Assembly (NCBI GenBank): GCA_020725585.1
Contig: DYES01000065.1
Location: 1-64,000 of the forward strand
Direction of reading: 5' to 3'
Source of the DNA: Desulfovirgula sp.
Lineage (GTDB): Bacteria > Bacillota > Desulfotomaculia > Desulfotomaculales > Nap2-2B
DNA: 64,000 nt
The position numbers were made by a program, and so were the translations under genes. The notes under the pieces were generated by a model. It did no database searches. It saw nothing but the letters and a program-made list of their open reading frames with translations, and was not told where the DNA came from. This document shows positions 1-12,643 of this stretch, piece by piece (within the stretch, counting starts at the first letter, position 1; each line of letters begins with the position of its first letter).

Positions 1-948
1 GTAACCGGTAGCCTTGGAGGCCAGGGCCGATGAGCGGGACACGCGGGGATTCACTTCGATCACGTAGTACTGATAACTGTTCGGATTGAAGGCAAACTGG
101 ATGTTGCAGCCGCCCTCTACGCCCAGCGCCCGGATAATTTTAAGCGCTGCGCTGCGGAGCATCTGGTATTCATAATCACTTAAAGTCTGCACCGGGGCGA
201 CCACAATGCTGTCTCCGGTGTGGATGCCCATGGGATCGATATTTTCCATGCCGCAGATGGTTATGCAGTTGTCAGCGCTGTCCCGCATCACTTCAAACTC
301 AATCTCTTTCCAGCCGACCACGCTTTTTTCCACCAGCGCCTGGTGAATAATGCTCGCCCGCAACCCCCTGGTGGTGACGGCGATTAATTCCTCCCTGTTA
401 TAGACCATTCCCCCGCCCGTTCCCCCCAGGGTGTAGGCGGGACGAACCACAAGGGGAAAACCGGCTTCTTTCGCAAAAGCCAACGCTTCCTCCACACTCT
501 TCACAATAACGCTGGCCGGCACGGGCTCGCCGATGCTCTCCATGGTCGTTTTAAACTCTTCCCTGTCCTCCGCCCTTTTAATAGCCTCCAAAGAGGTGCC
601 CAGCAACTGCACCCCTGCTTCGGCCAGGATGCCCGCCTCGGCCAGCTTAAGCGCCATGTTCAGCCCTACCTGCCCGCCCAGAGTAGGCAGCAGTCCGTCC
701 GGTTTTTCTTTTTTAATCACCGCGGCGACAAATTCCGGGGTCAAAGGTTCGATGTAAACCCGGTCGGCCATGTTGGTATCGGTCATGATGGTCGCCGGGT
801 TGCTGTTGATCAATACCACCTCCAGGCCCTCTTCGCGCAGAGCGCGGCAGGCCTGGGTCCCGGCGTAATCGAACTCCGCCGCCTGGCCGATAATAATCGG
901 TCCCGAACCAATCACCATTACCTTGCGGATACCTTTTTTGATCGGCAT
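1..948 (-). CDS. carB: Carbamoyl-phosphate synthase large subunit (5' part)
   Basis: The first 316 codons of the large subunit are present; the rest lies beyond the left edge. The protein makes carbamoyl phosphate from bicarbonate, ATP and ammonia passed from CarA, for pyrimidines and arginine. The N-terminus reads [18 protein letters not shown], followed by the glycine-rich [17 protein letters not shown] stretch of the first ATP-grasp domain and [19 protein letters not shown] at the cut end, all typical of CarB. The start is the ATG at 948, preceded by the strong site AAGGAGGAGC at 961-970. It is the fifth gene of pyrR-pyrB-pyrC-carA-carB, 23 bases after the carA stop, so it should share the PyrR attenuator upstream. 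Nothing looks broken in the visible part. Confidence 0.96.
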   Translation of the reverse strand, partial: MPIKKGIRKVMVIGSGPIIIGQAAEFDYAGTQACRALREEGLEVVLINSNPATIMTDTNMADRVYIEPLTPEFVAAVIKKEKPDGLLPTLGGQVGLNMALKLAEAGILAEAGVQLLGTSLEAIKRAEDREEFKTTMESIGEPVPASVIVKSVEEALAFAKEAGFPLVVRPAYTLGGTGGGMVYNREELIAVTTRGLRASIIHQALVEKSVVGWKEIEFEVMRDSADNCITICGMENIDPMGIHTGDSIVVAPVQTLSDYEYQMLRSAALKIIRALGVEGGCNIQFAFNPNSYQYYVIEVNPRVSRSSALASKATGY

Positions 949-971
949 TTTTAAATATCTGCTCCTCCTTG

Positions 972-2045
972 TTAAGCGTCCCTCATTAGTTCCATAAATT
1001 GATCAAACAGGTAGGCGGATTCCTGCGGTCCGGGAGAAGCCTCCGGGTGGTACTGCACAGCAAAAACCGGCAGGTGCCGGTGCCGGATCCCTTCCACAGT
1101 CTGGTCGTTTAAGTTCCGGTGCGAGACAACAACCGGTAGCCCCCGCAACGATTCTTCAGCCACCGAAAAACCGTGATTATGCGAAGTGATGTACACTTTC
1201 CCGGTGGCCAGGTCTTTCACCGGGTGGTTGGCGCCGCGGTGACCGAATTTCATTTTGTAGGTTTTGGCGCCCAGGGCAAGGGCAATTACCTGGTGCCCCA
1301 AACAAATCCCAAACATGGGCAGCCGCCCAATTAATTCCCTGGTGGTGGCAATGGTCGCGGGTACATCCACCGGATCTCCCGGTCCGTTGGAGATTAAAAC
1401 TCCCTGGGGATGCAGGGAAAGTATTTCCTGCGGCGTCGTTTTGGGCGGCACCACAACCACCTCGCAATTTCTCTTCTGCAGGTGGCGAATGATGTTCAGC
1501 TTGGAACCCAGGTCAATCAACACCACGCGGGGGCCGTTCCCTTCCAGAACGTAAATTTCTTCGGTGGCCACTTCGGGCACCAGCTCCTGGCCGGTCAGGT
1601 GAGGACAGCTGCGGGCCTTTTCGACCAGGTCCCGGGGGTCGGCCGCTTCCGTGCTGATTACCCCGCGCATAGTGCCGTAATTGCGCAGGTGGCGGGTCAG
1701 GGCGCGCGTATCCACTCCGGAGAGCCCCACCACCCCCTCCCGGTCCAAGAAGTCGGCCAGGCGGTAGCTGGCCCGCCAGTTACTGGGCTGAGTGCATTCC
1801 TCGTGAACGACGAACCCCCGCACGTAGGACTTTTTAGATTCAAAATCCTCCCGGTTGATGCCGTAGTTGCCGATCAACGGGTAGGTCATCACCACAATCT
1901 GCCCACAGTAGGAAGGGTCGGTGAGAATTTCCTGGTAGCCTGTCATACCGGTGTTGAAAACCACCTCCCCCCACCGTTCGCCGGCGGCGCCGAAGGCCCG
2001 GCCTTTAAAGATCGTCCCGTCTTCCAGGGCAAGCGTTGCCTGCAT
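972..2045 (-). CDS. carA: Carbamoyl-phosphate synthase small subunit (glutaminase)
   Basis: CarA hydrolyses glutamine and channels ammonia to CarB. The 357-residue protein has the CPSase N-terminal domain ([26 protein letters not shown]) and a class I glutamine amidotransferase domain with nucleophile Cys248 in GICLGHQ and His333/Glu335 in [10 protein letters not shown]. The chosen start is ATG 2045, with AAGGAG seven bases upstream, giving the usual [10 protein letters not shown]; a longer reading from 2069 has no ribosome site. It lies between pyrC (125-base gap) and carB (23-base gap). The gap to pyrC holds no second PyrR element that I can see. Length and catalytic residues are normal. 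Confidence 0.96.
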   Translation of the reverse strand: MQATLALEDGTIFKGRAFGAAGERWGEVVFNTGMTGYQEILTDPSYCGQIVVMTYPLIGNYGINREDFESKKSYVRGFVVHEECTQPSNWRASYRLADFLDREGVVGLSGVDTRALTRHLRNYGTMRGVISTEAADPRDLVEKARSCPHLTGQELVPEVATEEIYVLEGNGPRVVLIDLGSKLNIIRHLQKRNCEVVVVPPKTTPQEILSLHPQGVLISNGPGDPVDVPATIATTRELIGRLPMFGICLGHQVIALALGAKTYKMKFGHRGANHPVKDLATGKVYITSHNHGFSVAEESLRGLPVVVSHRNLNDQTVEGIRHRHLPVFAVQYHPEASPGPQESAYLFDQFMELMRDA

Positions 2046-2170
2046 TGGATATCTCCTTCCCGTAAACAACTTTGTTTGCTAACTAACTTTCGGTCACCTA
2101 GAAAATTGTTGAAAAACCTCATGGCTCAACTCGAATTTGCCGGGATCTAATTGAACGGCTGGCGGTGTTT

Positions 2171-3472
2171 TTATCCGCCGTCGATAATCCCCTCCCGCCT
2201 GAACACGATCTTCCCTCCGACGATCGTGACCACCGGCAGGCCCTTTAACCGCCAGCCGGCAAAGGGGGTATTCCGGCCCTTGCTGGCAAATCGGGCCGGA
2301 TCGACTACCTCCTCCCGCTCCGGATCGATGATCGTGATATCCGCATCCGCCCCTACCGCCAGGGTGCCCTTGGAAAGACCCAGGATGCGGGCTGGGTTGA
2401 CTGTCATTTTGGCAATTGCCTCCACGGGATCGAGGACGCCGGGAAGCACCAGTTTTGTCCAGACCAGCCCCACCGCGGTCTCCAACCCGACCATGCCGAA
2501 GGGGGCAAGCCCGTACTCCACATCCTTTTCCTGGACGGTGTGCGGCGCGTGGTCGGTGGCGATCACGTCGATGGTGCCGTCGCGCAGCCCTTCGCGCACG
2601 GCGCGCACGTCCGCGGCGCTGCGCAAGGGGGGGTTAACCTTGGTGTTAGGATCAAAGTTGACTACCGCCTCTTCGGTCAGGGAAAAATGATGGGGGGTAA
2701 CTTCCGCCGTAACGGGCAGACCTTTTGCCTTGGCCTGCCGGATCAGCTCCACCGATCCCGCCGTGCTTACGTGGGCGACGTGCAACCGGCAGCCGGTCGC
2801 TTCGGCCAGAATAATATCCCGGGCCACCATGATCGTTTCGGCGGCCGCCGGGATGCCTTTTAAACCCAGCACGGTGGAGATGTATCCTTCGTGAACGAGC
2901 CCGCCCGCCGACAATCCGGCGTCCTCGCAGTGCTCGATTATAGGCAGACCTACCATCCGAGCATATTGCATGGCCCTGTACAGTACGCCGGAATTGGCGA
3001 CACAGCGGCCGTCGTCGGAAACGGCCACCGCTCCCGCTGCTTTTAAATCGGCCATTTCGGAAAGCTGTTCCCCCGCGCAGCCGGCGGTAATGGCCCCGAC
3101 CGGAAAAACATTCACCAGACCCTTTTCTTTAGCCCTGGCGCAGATATAAGTAATTACCGCTTTATTGTCCGCCACCGGATCGGTGTTCGGCATGCAGGCG
3201 ACGCTGGTAAAGCCCCCGCGGGCCGCCGCCCGCGTGCCCGTCTCGATGGTTTCCTTCGCCTCGAAGCCGGGGTCCCGCAGGTGGACGTGCATGTCAATAA
3301 GCCCGGGCGCGACCAGCTTTCCGCGGGCGTCAACGGCTACGCACTGTTCGCCCTCCCCGCCCAGGTCAGTGCCGATGGCCAGAATTTTTCCTTCGCCCAC
3401 CAGCACATCGGCAAAAAACATCTTCCGGGCAACCGGATCAATGATCCGGCCACCTTTTATGATCAGCTTCAC
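2171..3472 (-). CDS. pyrC: Dihydroorotase
   Basis: The enzyme cyclises carbamoyl aspartate to dihydroorotate, the third step of pyrimidine synthesis. This is a 433-residue type I amidohydrolase: the metal-binding MHVHLRDPG (His62, His64), Asp in VSDDGRC near 153, His181 (EHCED), His234 (HVAHVST) and Asp307 in ATDHAPH. This matches the Firmicutes group that uses an aspartate rather than a carboxylated lysine to bridge the metals. The start is GTG 3472; the pyrB stop TGA at 3476-3478 lies inside the ribosome site GGGGAGGATGA, so translation of the two genes is probably coupled. No anomalies. Confidence 0.96.
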   Translation of the reverse strand: MKLIIKGGRIIDPVARKMFFADVLVGEGKILAIGTDLGGEGEQCVAVDARGKLVAPGLIDMHVHLRDPGFEAKETIETGTRAAARGGFTSVACMPNTDPVADNKAVITYICARAKEKGLVNVFPVGAITAGCAGEQLSEMADLKAAGAVAVSDDGRCVANSGVLYRAMQYARMVGLPIIEHCEDAGLSAGGLVHEGYISTVLGLKGIPAAAETIMVARDIILAEATGCRLHVAHVSTAGSVELIRQAKAKGLPVTAEVTPHHFSLTEEAVVNFDPNTKVNPPLRSAADVRAVREGLRDGTIDVIATDHAPHTVQEKDVEYGLAPFGMVGLETAVGLVWTKLVLPGVLDPVEAIAKMTVNPARILGLSKGTLAVGADADITIIDPEREEVVDPARFASKGRNTPFAGWRLKGLPVVTIVGGKIVFRREGIIDGG

Positions 3473-3475
3473 GGG

Positions 3476-4399
3476 TCATCCTCCCCTTTCGGTGAGCAGG
3501 TATAGAATGGCCATGCGCACGGCTACCCCGTTGGTAACCTGCTCGTTAATTACCGACCTGGGATGTTCAACCATCTCGGGGCTGATTTCCACTCCCCGGT
3601 TCACCGGCCCCGGATGCATGATCAAGGCATCGGGTTTGGCCAGAGACAGTCTTTCCTCATTTAAACAATAAAGGCGGCTGTATTCCCGCAAACTGGGGAA
3701 AAGACCCGCCTTCTGCCTTTCCAGTTGAATGCGCAGCATCATAATCACGTCTGCTTCGCAGACTGCTTCCTCAATGCGGTGATACACGCGAACTCCCAGG
3801 CGTTCCACCTCCGGGGGAATCACGGTCGCCGGACCGCAAACCACAACGTTTGCCCCCATTTTAAAAAAGCCCCAGATATTGGAGCGGGCAACGCGGCTAT
3901 GTAAAATATCACCGATAATGGCTACTTTGACTCCTTTTAAAATACCCTTTTTCTCTTTCACCGTAAATATATCCAGCAGCGCCTGGGTGGGGTGCTCGTG
4001 CGCCCCATCACCGGCGTTCACCACCGCGGCGTTGATTGTTTTCGCCAGCAAGTGCGCCGCCCCGGCCAGCGGGTGACGGAGCACAACCACGTCCGCGCCG
4101 AGAGCTTCAATGGTGCGAGCGGTATCTTTTAAGCTTTCCCCCTTGGCCACACTGCTGGCGGAGGCGGAGATATTTATACTGTCGGCGCTTAAATATTTGG
4201 CGGCCAGCTCAAAAGAAACGCGGGTGCGGGTGCTGGGCTCGTAAAAAACATTGACTACCGTGCGTCCTCGCAAGGCGGGCACCTTTTTAATAGGCCGCGA
4301 AATTATTTCTTTCATGCGGGCCGCCGTATCCAGGATCAGGTCAATTTCTTCGGCAGTCATTTCGGCCAGCCCCAGCAGATCCTTTCCTTTTAACTGCAT
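3476..4399 (-). CDS. pyrB: Aspartate carbamoyltransferase catalytic chain
   Basis: Transfers the carbamoyl group to aspartate, the committed step of pyrimidine synthesis. The 307-residue chain has the carbamoyl-phosphate loop STRTR (residues 56-60), HPTQALLD and the aspartate-side motif [12 protein letters not shown]. The start is ATG 4399 behind AGGAGG; an in-frame ATG further upstream at 4426 has no ribosome site and would overlap pyrR. No pyrI regulatory chain is nearby, as in Bacillus where the enzyme is unregulated by nucleotides. It lies 19 bases after pyrR and runs directly into pyrC. Confidence 0.97.
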   Translation of the reverse strand: MQLKGKDLLGLAEMTAEEIDLILDTAARMKEIISRPIKKVPALRGRTVVNVFYEPSTRTRVSFELAAKYLSADSINISASASSVAKGESLKDTARTIEALGADVVVLRHPLAGAAHLLAKTINAAVVNAGDGAHEHPTQALLDIFTVKEKKGILKGVKVAIIGDILHSRVARSNIWGFFKMGANVVVCGPATVIPPEVERLGVRVYHRIEEAVCEADVIMMLRIQLERQKAGLFPSLREYSRLYCLNEERLSLAKPDALIMHPGPVNRGVEISPEMVEHPRSVINEQVTNGVAVRMAILYLLTERGG

Positions 4400-4418
4400 T
4401 GTCCGCCTCCTGCAAAGT

Positions 4419-5089
<671 letters not shown>

Positions 5090-5112
5090 TTTAAAGGATT
5101 CGGTTCCAGTAA

Positions 5113-5141
5113 AGATTATCAAAAACCAACCCTGCTGTCAA
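5113..5141 (-). promoter_or_regulatory. pyr operon promoter
   Basis: Minus-strand -35 TTGACA (5141-5136), a 17-base spacer and -10 TAATCT (5118-5113), a near-consensus housekeeping sigma promoter. It lies just past the stop of the HEAT-repeat gene and about 20 bases before the PyrR binding loop, so it should drive pyrR-pyrB-pyrC-carA-carB. Confidence 0.85.
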
Positions 5142-5149
5142 GAAAATTT

Positions 5150-5776
5150 TTAATGTGCATCTCCGGCGGCCATTTCGGCCACGGTGACTTTTTTAAGTTT
5201 CCCGTCAAGATAAATACACGCCGTGGAATCATCTTCCCGTAATTTACTTGCCATTTCCCCGGGCGGCTTGATGTTCAGCGCTCTTAGCGCGCGGGCCGCG
5301 TGCGCCCGCACCGCGGGACTTTGGTCGCCGAGCAGGGACAAAATTTTATCCGCCGCCGGGCTTACCAGCGCGGGTCTGACCCGGCCGATTTCGGCCGCCG
5401 CCCACAAAACCCCGCACCGCAAGGCTGGATCGTCGAGATAAGAAAGGAGGATGGAAGCCAGGTCCCCGTACAGGCCGGGGCGGCGGCTGATGATCGCTCC
5501 GATGGCCTCCGGAACGCTGCGCGCGTTGCCTCCCGATTCATCGTTGAGGGCCCAGAAGAGGCGGCGCAGGATATCGCGTCCCTTTTCCGGCCTTTCGGCG
5601 GCCAGCGCGTCCACGGCGCAGGCCAGCGCCTCCACCGCCCGCCAGTGGATCAGGTCGTCAGCGGCGTACAAAAGAGAAAAAAGGGCGCGCCAAACCGCCG
5701 CCGGCCTGGCCGCGCCCAGCAAGCCCGGAAAATCTCTTCTCTTCAAATAGCCTACGGCCTGCTCCCGAAAATTCAT
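5150..5776 (-). CDS. HEAT-repeat protein (DVU0298-like)
   Basis: A soluble, alpha-helical 208-residue protein of unknown biochemical role. It is built from HEAT/armadillo-type helical pairs, visible as repeated segments such as DDPALRCGVLWAAAEIG and SPAVRAHAARALRAL, followed by a short C-terminal tail CIYLDGKLKKVTVAEM. The overall pattern recalls the DVU0298 family, but I cannot confirm this without a profile search. The ATG at 5776 follows a GAGGGAGAGG ribosome site and lies 17 bases after the clpB stop, so it is probably the last gene of the dnaK-dnaJ-cbpM-clpB unit. A protein-protein scaffold linked to chaperones would fit, but that is inference. Confidence 0.7.
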   Translation of the reverse strand: MNFREQAVGYLKRRDFPGLLGAARPAAVWRALFSLLYAADDLIHWRAVEALACAVDALAAERPEKGRDILRRLFWALNDESGGNARSVPEAIGAIISRRPGLYGDLASILLSYLDDPALRCGVLWAAAEIGRVRPALVSPAADKILSLLGDQSPAVRAHAARALRALNIKPPGEMASKLREDDSTACIYLDGKLKKVTVAEMAAGDAH

Positions 5777-5792
5777 TTCCCTCTCCCTCGCC

Positions 5793-8396
5793 CTATGCGG
5801 CCGGGGTCACTTCGAAACTGAGCACACCGCCGCTTCCTTTTAACGTAACCACGTCCTTTGCCTTGACTTCCCCGCGGACGATCTTGCGCGAAAGGGGGGT
5901 TTCCACCTCCTGCTGGATAACCCTCTTTAGCGGCCGGGCCCCAAAAGCCGGATCGTACCCTTTTTCGGCCAGGTAGTCCACCGCCCCCTCGCCCCAGTGC
6001 AGGGCGCAGCCGATGGTTTGCGCCAGCCTGGCCGCCAGGCGCTTGAGAAGCAGGACGGCAATCTGGCGCACCTGCGTGCGCTCCAGGGCGTGGAAAACGA
6101 TGATTTCGTCTACCCGGTTCAAAAATTCGGGGCGAAAATGCTGCTTTAAGAGGGCGAGCACGCCCTCCTTCATTTTCTCGTAATCGCCGCCCCTTTCCTG
6201 GAAGCTCAGGATATGCTGGCTGCCGATGTTGGAGGTCATGATGATAATGGTGTTCCGGAAATCCACCGTCCGGCCCTTGCCGTCGGTGAGCCGGCCGTCG
6301 TCGAGGATCTGCAGCAGCACGTTAAAGACATCGTTATGCGCTTTTTCAATCTCGTCAAAAAGCACGACGCTATAGGGCTTTCTGCGCACGGCCTCCGTGA
6401 GCTGGCCGCCTTCCTCGTAGCCCACGTAGCCGGGGGGCGCGCCGATAAGCCGTGCCACGGTGTGCTTTTCCATGTATTCGGACATGTCCAGGCGGATCAA
6501 GTTGCGCTCGTCGTCGAAAAGCGCCTCGGCCAGCGCCCGGCTCAGCTCTGTTTTCCCCACGCCGGTGGGGCCAAGGAAAATGAAGCTGCCTACCGGCCTG
6601 TTCGGATCCTTGATCCCGCTGCGGGCCCGTAATACCGCGTCGGCTACGGCCCGCACCGCCTCGTCCTGGCCGACGACGCGCTCGTGCAGCAGCTCTTCTA
6701 AGCGCAGGAGCTTTTCCTTTTCCCCTTCCATGAGCCTGCTCACCGGAATGCCCGTCCAGCGGCTGACTACCCGGGCGATGTCCTCTTCGTCCACTTCCTC
6801 CTTTAAGAGCATGTTGTGCTTTTGCTTGCCCGCCAGCAACTCCTCTTCCGCTTTCAGCCTTCTTTCCAATTCGTTGAGCCGTCCGTACTTGAGCTCGGCC
6901 ATGCGATTTAAGTCGTATTCCCTTTCCGCCTTTTCAATTTCCATGCGCACTTCCTCGATCTCCCGCTTTAAGGCGCGCACCCGGGCGATGGCCTGCTTTT
7001 CCGCCTGCCACTGGGCCCTCATGGCTTCGGCATCAAGGCGCAGGTCCGCCAGCTCCTTCTGGATCTTTTGCAGCCTCTCCTGCGAAGCCTGGTCTTTCTC
7101 CTTTTTCAAAGCCGCCTCTTCAATCTCCAGCTGCATGATGCGCCGGGTGATTTCATCCAAAGCGGTGGGCATGCTGTCGATCTCCGTGCGCAGGCGCGCC
7201 GCCGCTTCATCCACCAGGTCGATCGCCTTATCCGGCAGGAAGCGGTCCGTGATGTAGCGGTCGGAGAGGACGGCGGCGGCCACCAGCGCGGTGTCCTGGA
7301 TGCGCACGCCGTGGTGAACCTCGTATCGCTCTTTAAGGCCGCGCAAAATAGAGATGGTTTCCTCCACCGACGGCGGATTGACCATCACAGGCTGAAAGCG
7401 CCTTTCCAGGGCGGCGTCTTTTTCAATGTGCTTTCTGTATTCGTCAATGGTGGTGGCTCCGATGCAGCGCAGCTCGCCGCGGGCCAGCATAGGCTTTAAA
7501 AGATTGCTGGCGTCCATGGCGCCTTCGGCTGCGCCGGCCCCCACCACGGTGTGCAGCTCGTCAATAAAGAGAATGATTTTGCCGGCGGCGTCCTGCACCT
7601 CTTTTAACACCGCCTTCAGGCGCTCCTCAAATTCCCCCCGGTACTTTGCGCCGGCCACCAGAGCCCCCATGTCCAGGGCGATGATCCGCTTATCCTTTAG
7701 CCCCTCGGGGACGTCGCGGGCCACGATCCGCCTGGCCAGACCCTCCACGATGGCCGTTTTTCCCACCCCCGGCTCGCCAATGAGCACAGGGTTGTTTTTC
7801 GTGCGCCGGGAAAGAATTTCCATCACCCGGCGGATCTCGTCGTCCCTGCCGATCACCGGGTCGAGCTTGCCTTCGGCAGCGAGCCTGGTCAGGTCGCGGC
7901 CGTACCGCTCCAGGGCTTCGTACGTTTCTTCCGGACTGTCGCTGGTTACGCGCTGGCTGCCCCGCACCTCCCGGAGCGCGCGCAGCAAAGAGTCCCTGTT
8001 CACGCCCGCCTGCCGGAAGAGGTTTTTAATTTCCTCCTCCCCTTCTTCCGGCATGGCCAGCAAGAGATGCTCGACGCTGATATATTCGTCCTTCAAAGAT
8101 TGCGCTTCCTTTTCCGCCCGGGCCAGCACCCGCGCCAGGCCCGCACCGACATGCAAAGCTCCTTCGTAGCCAAACACCGCCGGGGTTTTTTGCAGCAGTT
8201 CCTCCAGCCTGTACTGCAGCAGCGTTAGACTAACCCCCGCCCGCTCGAGGAAACGGGGAGCCAGCCCCCCTTCCTGGGCCAGCAGGGCGGCGAGCAGATG
8301 CTTTGTGCCCACTTCCTGGTGGCGCCGCTCGGCGGCCAGCCGCTGGGCGGCAAGGAGCGCCTCTTGCGATTTTTTCGTGAAGCGATTGAGATCCAT
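5793..8396 (-). CDS. clpB: ATP-dependent disaggregase ClpB
   Basis: ClpB is a hexameric AAA+ ring that threads proteins out of aggregates together with DnaK/DnaJ. The 867-residue protein has the Clp N-domain, a first AAA+ module (Walker A GEPGVGKT), a long coiled-coil middle domain rich in E, K and R (about 400-520), and a second AAA+ module (Walker A GPTGVGKT, then [13 protein letters not shown]). The coiled-coil M domain and the lack of a ClpP-binding IGF/IGL loop mark it as ClpB rather than ClpA or ClpC. The start ATG 8396 lies six bases after the cbpM stop; a GTG at 8405 would overlap cbpM. Full length and intact. Confidence 0.95.
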   Translation of the reverse strand: MDLNRFTKKSQEALLAAQRLAAERRHQEVGTKHLLAALLAQEGGLAPRFLERAGVSLTLLQYRLEELLQKTPAVFGYEGALHVGAGLARVLARAEKEAQSLKDEYISVEHLLLAMPEEGEEEIKNLFRQAGVNRDSLLRALREVRGSQRVTSDSPEETYEALERYGRDLTRLAAEGKLDPVIGRDDEIRRVMEILSRRTKNNPVLIGEPGVGKTAIVEGLARRIVARDVPEGLKDKRIIALDMGALVAGAKYRGEFEERLKAVLKEVQDAAGKIILFIDELHTVVGAGAAEGAMDASNLLKPMLARGELRCIGATTIDEYRKHIEKDAALERRFQPVMVNPPSVEETISILRGLKERYEVHHGVRIQDTALVAAAVLSDRYITDRFLPDKAIDLVDEAAARLRTEIDSMPTALDEITRRIMQLEIEEAALKKEKDQASQERLQKIQKELADLRLDAEAMRAQWQAEKQAIARVRALKREIEEVRMEIEKAEREYDLNRMAELKYGRLNELERRLKAEEELLAGKQKHNMLLKEEVDEEDIARVVSRWTGIPVSRLMEGEKEKLLRLEELLHERVVGQDEAVRAVADAVLRARSGIKDPNRPVGSFIFLGPTGVGKTELSRALAEALFDDERNLIRLDMSEYMEKHTVARLIGAPPGYVGYEEGGQLTEAVRRKPYSVVLFDEIEKAHNDVFNVLLQILDDGRLTDGKGRTVDFRNTIIIMTSNIGSQHILSFQERGGDYEKMKEGVLALLKQHFRPEFLNRVDEIIVFHALERTQVRQIAVLLLKRLAARLAQTIGCALHWGEGAVDYLAEKGYDPAFGARPLKRVIQQEVETPLSRKIVRGEVKAKDVVTLKGSGGVLSFEVTPAA

Positions 8397-8401
8397 TTCC
8401 C

Positions 8402-8683
8402 TCACCTTGCTCTTTTTAATCTTTCAATTTCTTCCTGCAGCTCTTCAATACGGTCCAAAAGATCCAGAATAATGGCCGCGCCGGGCAGATTCACACCCAA
8501 ACAGTTTTTCAAGCGCAGCAATTTATAAATGCGCTTCAGCTGCTCGGGAGTAATGCAGTCGTCGCTGATTTCAATGATCCCCAGTTCGCTCAGCGTCCTG
8601 ATCATTTCAGGGTGAAACTCCAGGTGGTAGATGCTGAGCCTTTCTTTTTGCACACCATGGTAGCGAATTTGAATGAAATTCAT
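8402..8683 (-). CDS. cbpM: Chaperone modulator CbpM-like protein
   Basis: A 93-residue protein resembling CbpM, the inhibitor that binds the J domain of CbpA, and more distantly MerR-type winged helices. It shows the family features [17 protein letters not shown], a [18 protein letters not shown] helix-turn-helix-like part, and a C-terminal coiled-coil segment [18 protein letters not shown]. The start ATG 8683 has GAGGGAG upstream; the same frame opens earlier at 8704 without a ribosome site. It sits between dnaJ/cbpA and clpB, which is the usual location, and is likely co-translated with clpB (stop and start nearly touch). It could instead be an HspR-like repressor, but the recognition helix is poorly conserved. 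Confidence 0.8.
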   Translation of the reverse strand: MNFIQIRYHGVQKERLSIYHLEFHPEMIRTLSELGIIEISDDCITPEQLKRIYKLLRLKNCLGVNLPGAAIILDLLDRIEELQEEIERLKRAR

Positions 8684-8734
8684 GTTCACTCCCTCGTCAA
8701 GCAAGTACTCAGGTTATGCCGGCGTTGCCCACCG

Positions 8735-9727
8735 TCAGGCTTTTTCCCGCAGTTCCTTGAGCTGCCGGTAAAGCCGGCGCTCCTGTTCGCTCAAGGAGGC
8801 GGGGATATCGATGATCACCCGCACGAATTGATCGCCGCGCGCGCCGTCTTTTCCTGGCAGCCCCTTTCCGCGCAAGCGCAGCTTCGTTCCCGCCCGGCTT
8901 CCCGCCGGCACGGTAACCGTCACCGGACCGTCCAGCGTGGACACGGTAACCTTATCGCCCAGGACAGCCTGCTCGGGAGTTAAAACGATCTCCGTTTCCA
9001 GGTCGCTGCCCTTCACGGTAAAAACGGGGTGAGGGAGGAGACGCACCTTCAGGTAGAGGTCGCCCCGCGGACCTCCCCCCAGGCCTTCCCCTCCCTGGCC
9101 CTTCAAACGAATGCGGCTGCCCTCCTGAATCCCGGGTGGAATCTTTACTTCCAGCGTTCTCGTGTCCGGGAGTGTTCCCGTGCCGCCACACTGAGCGCAA
9201 AAACTCCGGCCGGAAAGACCTGCGCCTCCGCACTCGGGACATACCGTCCCGCTAGAGATCTGCACGGTCTTTACCGTTCCACGGTAGGCCTCTTCTAAGT
9301 TGAGCTCGATCTCGCTCTCCACGTCCTGGCCGCGCCGCGGGCCCCAGGCGGAAGCGGTCCGGCCAAAGCGCGTACCGCGGCCGAAAAGCAGTTCAAAAAA
9401 ATCGCTGAAACCGCTTCGAAAACCGGATTCAAAGTCGCCCGTAGCATAAAAATGCACGTCTGTGCCGGGCGGCGGCTCAAAATCCTGCCCTGCCCGCCAG
9501 CTGCTTCCCAGGCGGTCGTACTTGGCGCGTTTTTCGGGATCGCTGAGCACTTCGTAAGCTTCGTTGATCTGCTTGAATTTTTCTTCCGCCTCTTGTTTCA
9601 TTTTGCCCGTGTGCAGGTCCGGGTGCCACTTGCGGGCCAGCTTCCGGTAGGCGGCCTTGATTTCCTTTTCCGTGGCGTCGCGGCTCACGCCCAAAATTTC
9701 GTAATAATCCTGGTAGGGTACAGCCAT
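8735..9727 (-). CDS. dnaJ: DnaJ/CbpA-type co-chaperone with a half zinc finger
   Basis: Stimulates DnaK ATPase and delivers substrates. The 330-residue protein has an N-terminal J domain with the HPD triad (RKWHPDLH, about residue 35), a Gly/Phe-rich linker, a short cysteine region with only two CxxCxG motifs (CPECGG and CAQCGG, about 162-184), and a C-terminal substrate domain ([15 protein letters not shown]). Classical DnaJ has four such motifs and about 375 residues, while CbpA has none, so this is an intermediate form. The ATG at 9727 has GGAGG 12 bases upstream. It follows dnaK after a 156-base gap and precedes cbpM. Confidence 0.92.
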   Translation of the reverse strand: MAVPYQDYYEILGVSRDATEKEIKAAYRKLARKWHPDLHTGKMKQEAEEKFKQINEAYEVLSDPEKRAKYDRLGSSWRAGQDFEPPPGTDVHFYATGDFESGFRSGFSDFFELLFGRGTRFGRTASAWGPRRGQDVESEIELNLEEAYRGTVKTVQISSGTVCPECGGAGLSGRSFCAQCGGTGTLPDTRTLEVKIPPGIQEGSRIRLKGQGGEGLGGGPRGDLYLKVRLLPHPVFTVKGSDLETEIVLTPEQAVLGDKVTVSTLDGPVTVTVPAGSRAGTKLRLRGKGLPGKDGARGDQFVRVIIDIPASLSEQERRLYRQLKELREKA

Positions 9728-9883
9728 TTATTTAAACTTCCTCCATATTACTCATAATCACTCATACTCATGTGATTTAATCTATCTATTTAATTTAATT
9801 TTCAAGTCTATCCATCATAAACTACCGTGAATAGAAGAGTGAAACCGGCCGTTTCCACCAGAGGTTGCTGATTATTCTTCTTG

Positions 9884-11776
<1,893 letters not shown>

Positions 11777-11821
11777 ATCAATTACCCCCAACTATTTAAG
11801 TTTAAGAATTTTGTTCTATAA

Positions 11822-11850
11822 TTTTTAATATGACAGTTTTCATATGACAA
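11822..11850 (-). promoter_or_regulatory. Candidate dnaK promoter with direct repeats
   Basis: Minus-strand TTGTCA (11850-11845), 17 bases, TAAAAA (11827-11822). The spacer region contains an 8-base direct repeat, ATATGACA on the plus strand at 11828-11835 and 11842-11849 (14-base period), that could be a regulator site. No CIRCE element (the HrcA operator) is visible. A perfect palindrome GGGGAAATTTCCCC sits further upstream at 11877-11890. Confidence 0.45.
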
Positions 11851-11947
11851 TTTTTACGGCGGAACATTAAACGAACGGGGAAATTTCCCCCGGGCCGATA
11901 TTCCGGTATTTATATAAAAATTTTCCGGCCGTTTTAAAATGTTTAAA

Positions 11948-11975
11948 TATAAAAGGCAGGGTATTTCCCCGCCTT
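11948..11975 (-). terminator. Terminator after hsp20
   Basis: On the minus strand AAGGCGGGG pairs with CCCTGCCTT around a five-base loop (one mismatch), followed by the T-rich TTATATTT. It lies about 30 bases past the hsp20 stop and separates hsp20 from dnaK, so the two should have separate promoters. Confidence 0.7.
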
Positions 11976-12004
11976 ACGCGCTACTAAAAACCAACCCGCG
12001 CGTT

Positions 12005-12454
12005 TTATTCCTTAACTTCCACCTGAATTTCTTTCGGTTTAACTTCCTCTTTCTTCGGCAGGATAATTTCCAGTACACCGTTTTTGTAGTTTGCTTTTAT
12101 TTCATCTACCTTCACGGGTATGTCCAACGTGAAGGAGCGGTAAAAGTTGCCGTAGGTGCGCTCCAGCTTCAGGAAGCGGGCGCCTTCTTCCCTGGCTTCC
12201 TGCTTGCGCTCTCCCTGGATGGTAAGCTGGTTGTTCACAAAGTGGACTTTAATGTCGTCCTTCTCCACGCCAGGGATTTCTGCCCTCACGATCACGCTGT
12301 CCGCCGTTTCCTGGACATCTACGGGAAAAGTCCAGGCGCTGGCGAACATCCCTGCCCGCTTGGGCAACTGCAGGAAGCTCTCCTCAAAAAGTTTGTTGAT
12401 CGACTGCTGCAAATTGGTGAGGTCCCTAAAAGGATCCCATCTTACCAGATCCAT
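12005..12454 (-). CDS. Small heat shock protein, Hsp20 family
   Basis: An ATP-independent holdase that binds unfolding proteins. The 149-residue protein has a short N-terminal arm (LVRWDPFRDLTNLQQSINKLFEE), the alpha-crystallin domain (FPVDVQETADSVIVRAEIPG through YGNFYRSFTLDIPVKVD) with the conserved AxxxxGVL signature as ANYKNGVLEIILPK, and a C-terminal tail with the IQV-type I-x-I/V contact motif. ATG 12454 has GGGAGG upstream; a GTG at 12463 is too close to it. It has its own consensus promoter overlapped by an inverted repeat (12537-12566) and lies next to the HspR-like gene, so repression by that protein is likely. Confidence 0.94.
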   Translation of the reverse strand: MDLVRWDPFRDLTNLQQSINKLFEESFLQLPKRAGMFASAWTFPVDVQETADSVIVRAEIPGVEKDDIKVHFVNNQLTIQGERKQEAREEGARFLKLERTYGNFYRSFTLDIPVKVDEIKANYKNGVLEIILPKKEEVKPKEIQVEVKE

Positions 12455-12536
12455 GTAATCCACACCTCCCTGCTGATTTTTTTAATTTTAATGGGTTGGT
12501 AGAATGGGTCTCTTGAGATTTCCTTTTCTGGTCTTT

Positions 12537-12566
12537 ATTATAAAAGTTGACAATACCATTGTCAAG
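12537..12566 (-). promoter_or_regulatory. hsp20 promoter overlapped by a HAIR-like inverted repeat
   Basis: Minus-strand TTGACA (12565-12560), 17-base spacer, TATAAT (12542-12537): full consensus. An inverted repeat at 12546-12566 (plus strand GTTGACAATACCATTGTCAA then G) covers the -35 box and half the spacer. Its half-sites (C/G)TTGA and TCAA(C/G) are 11 bases apart, as in the HspR element CTTGAGT-N7-ACTCAAG. Another half-site TTGTCAA lies at 12571-12577. HspR binding is inferred. Confidence 0.75.
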
Positions 12567-12643
12567 TATTTTGTCAATAAATCTTTAAAATTTTTGCCAT
12601 AAAATTTATTTATGAAAATAAAGCATACAAGAGAAGTAAATTT

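Noticed and set aside
1410-2150. A 246-residue plus-strand reading frame opposite carA
   Set aside because: Composition and lack of a ribosome site mark it as the antisense shadow of carA, whose family motifs are clear.
9745-9775. Short repeats of ACTCAT upstream of dnaJ
   Set aside because: Irregular and AT-rich; no symmetry or known operator pattern.
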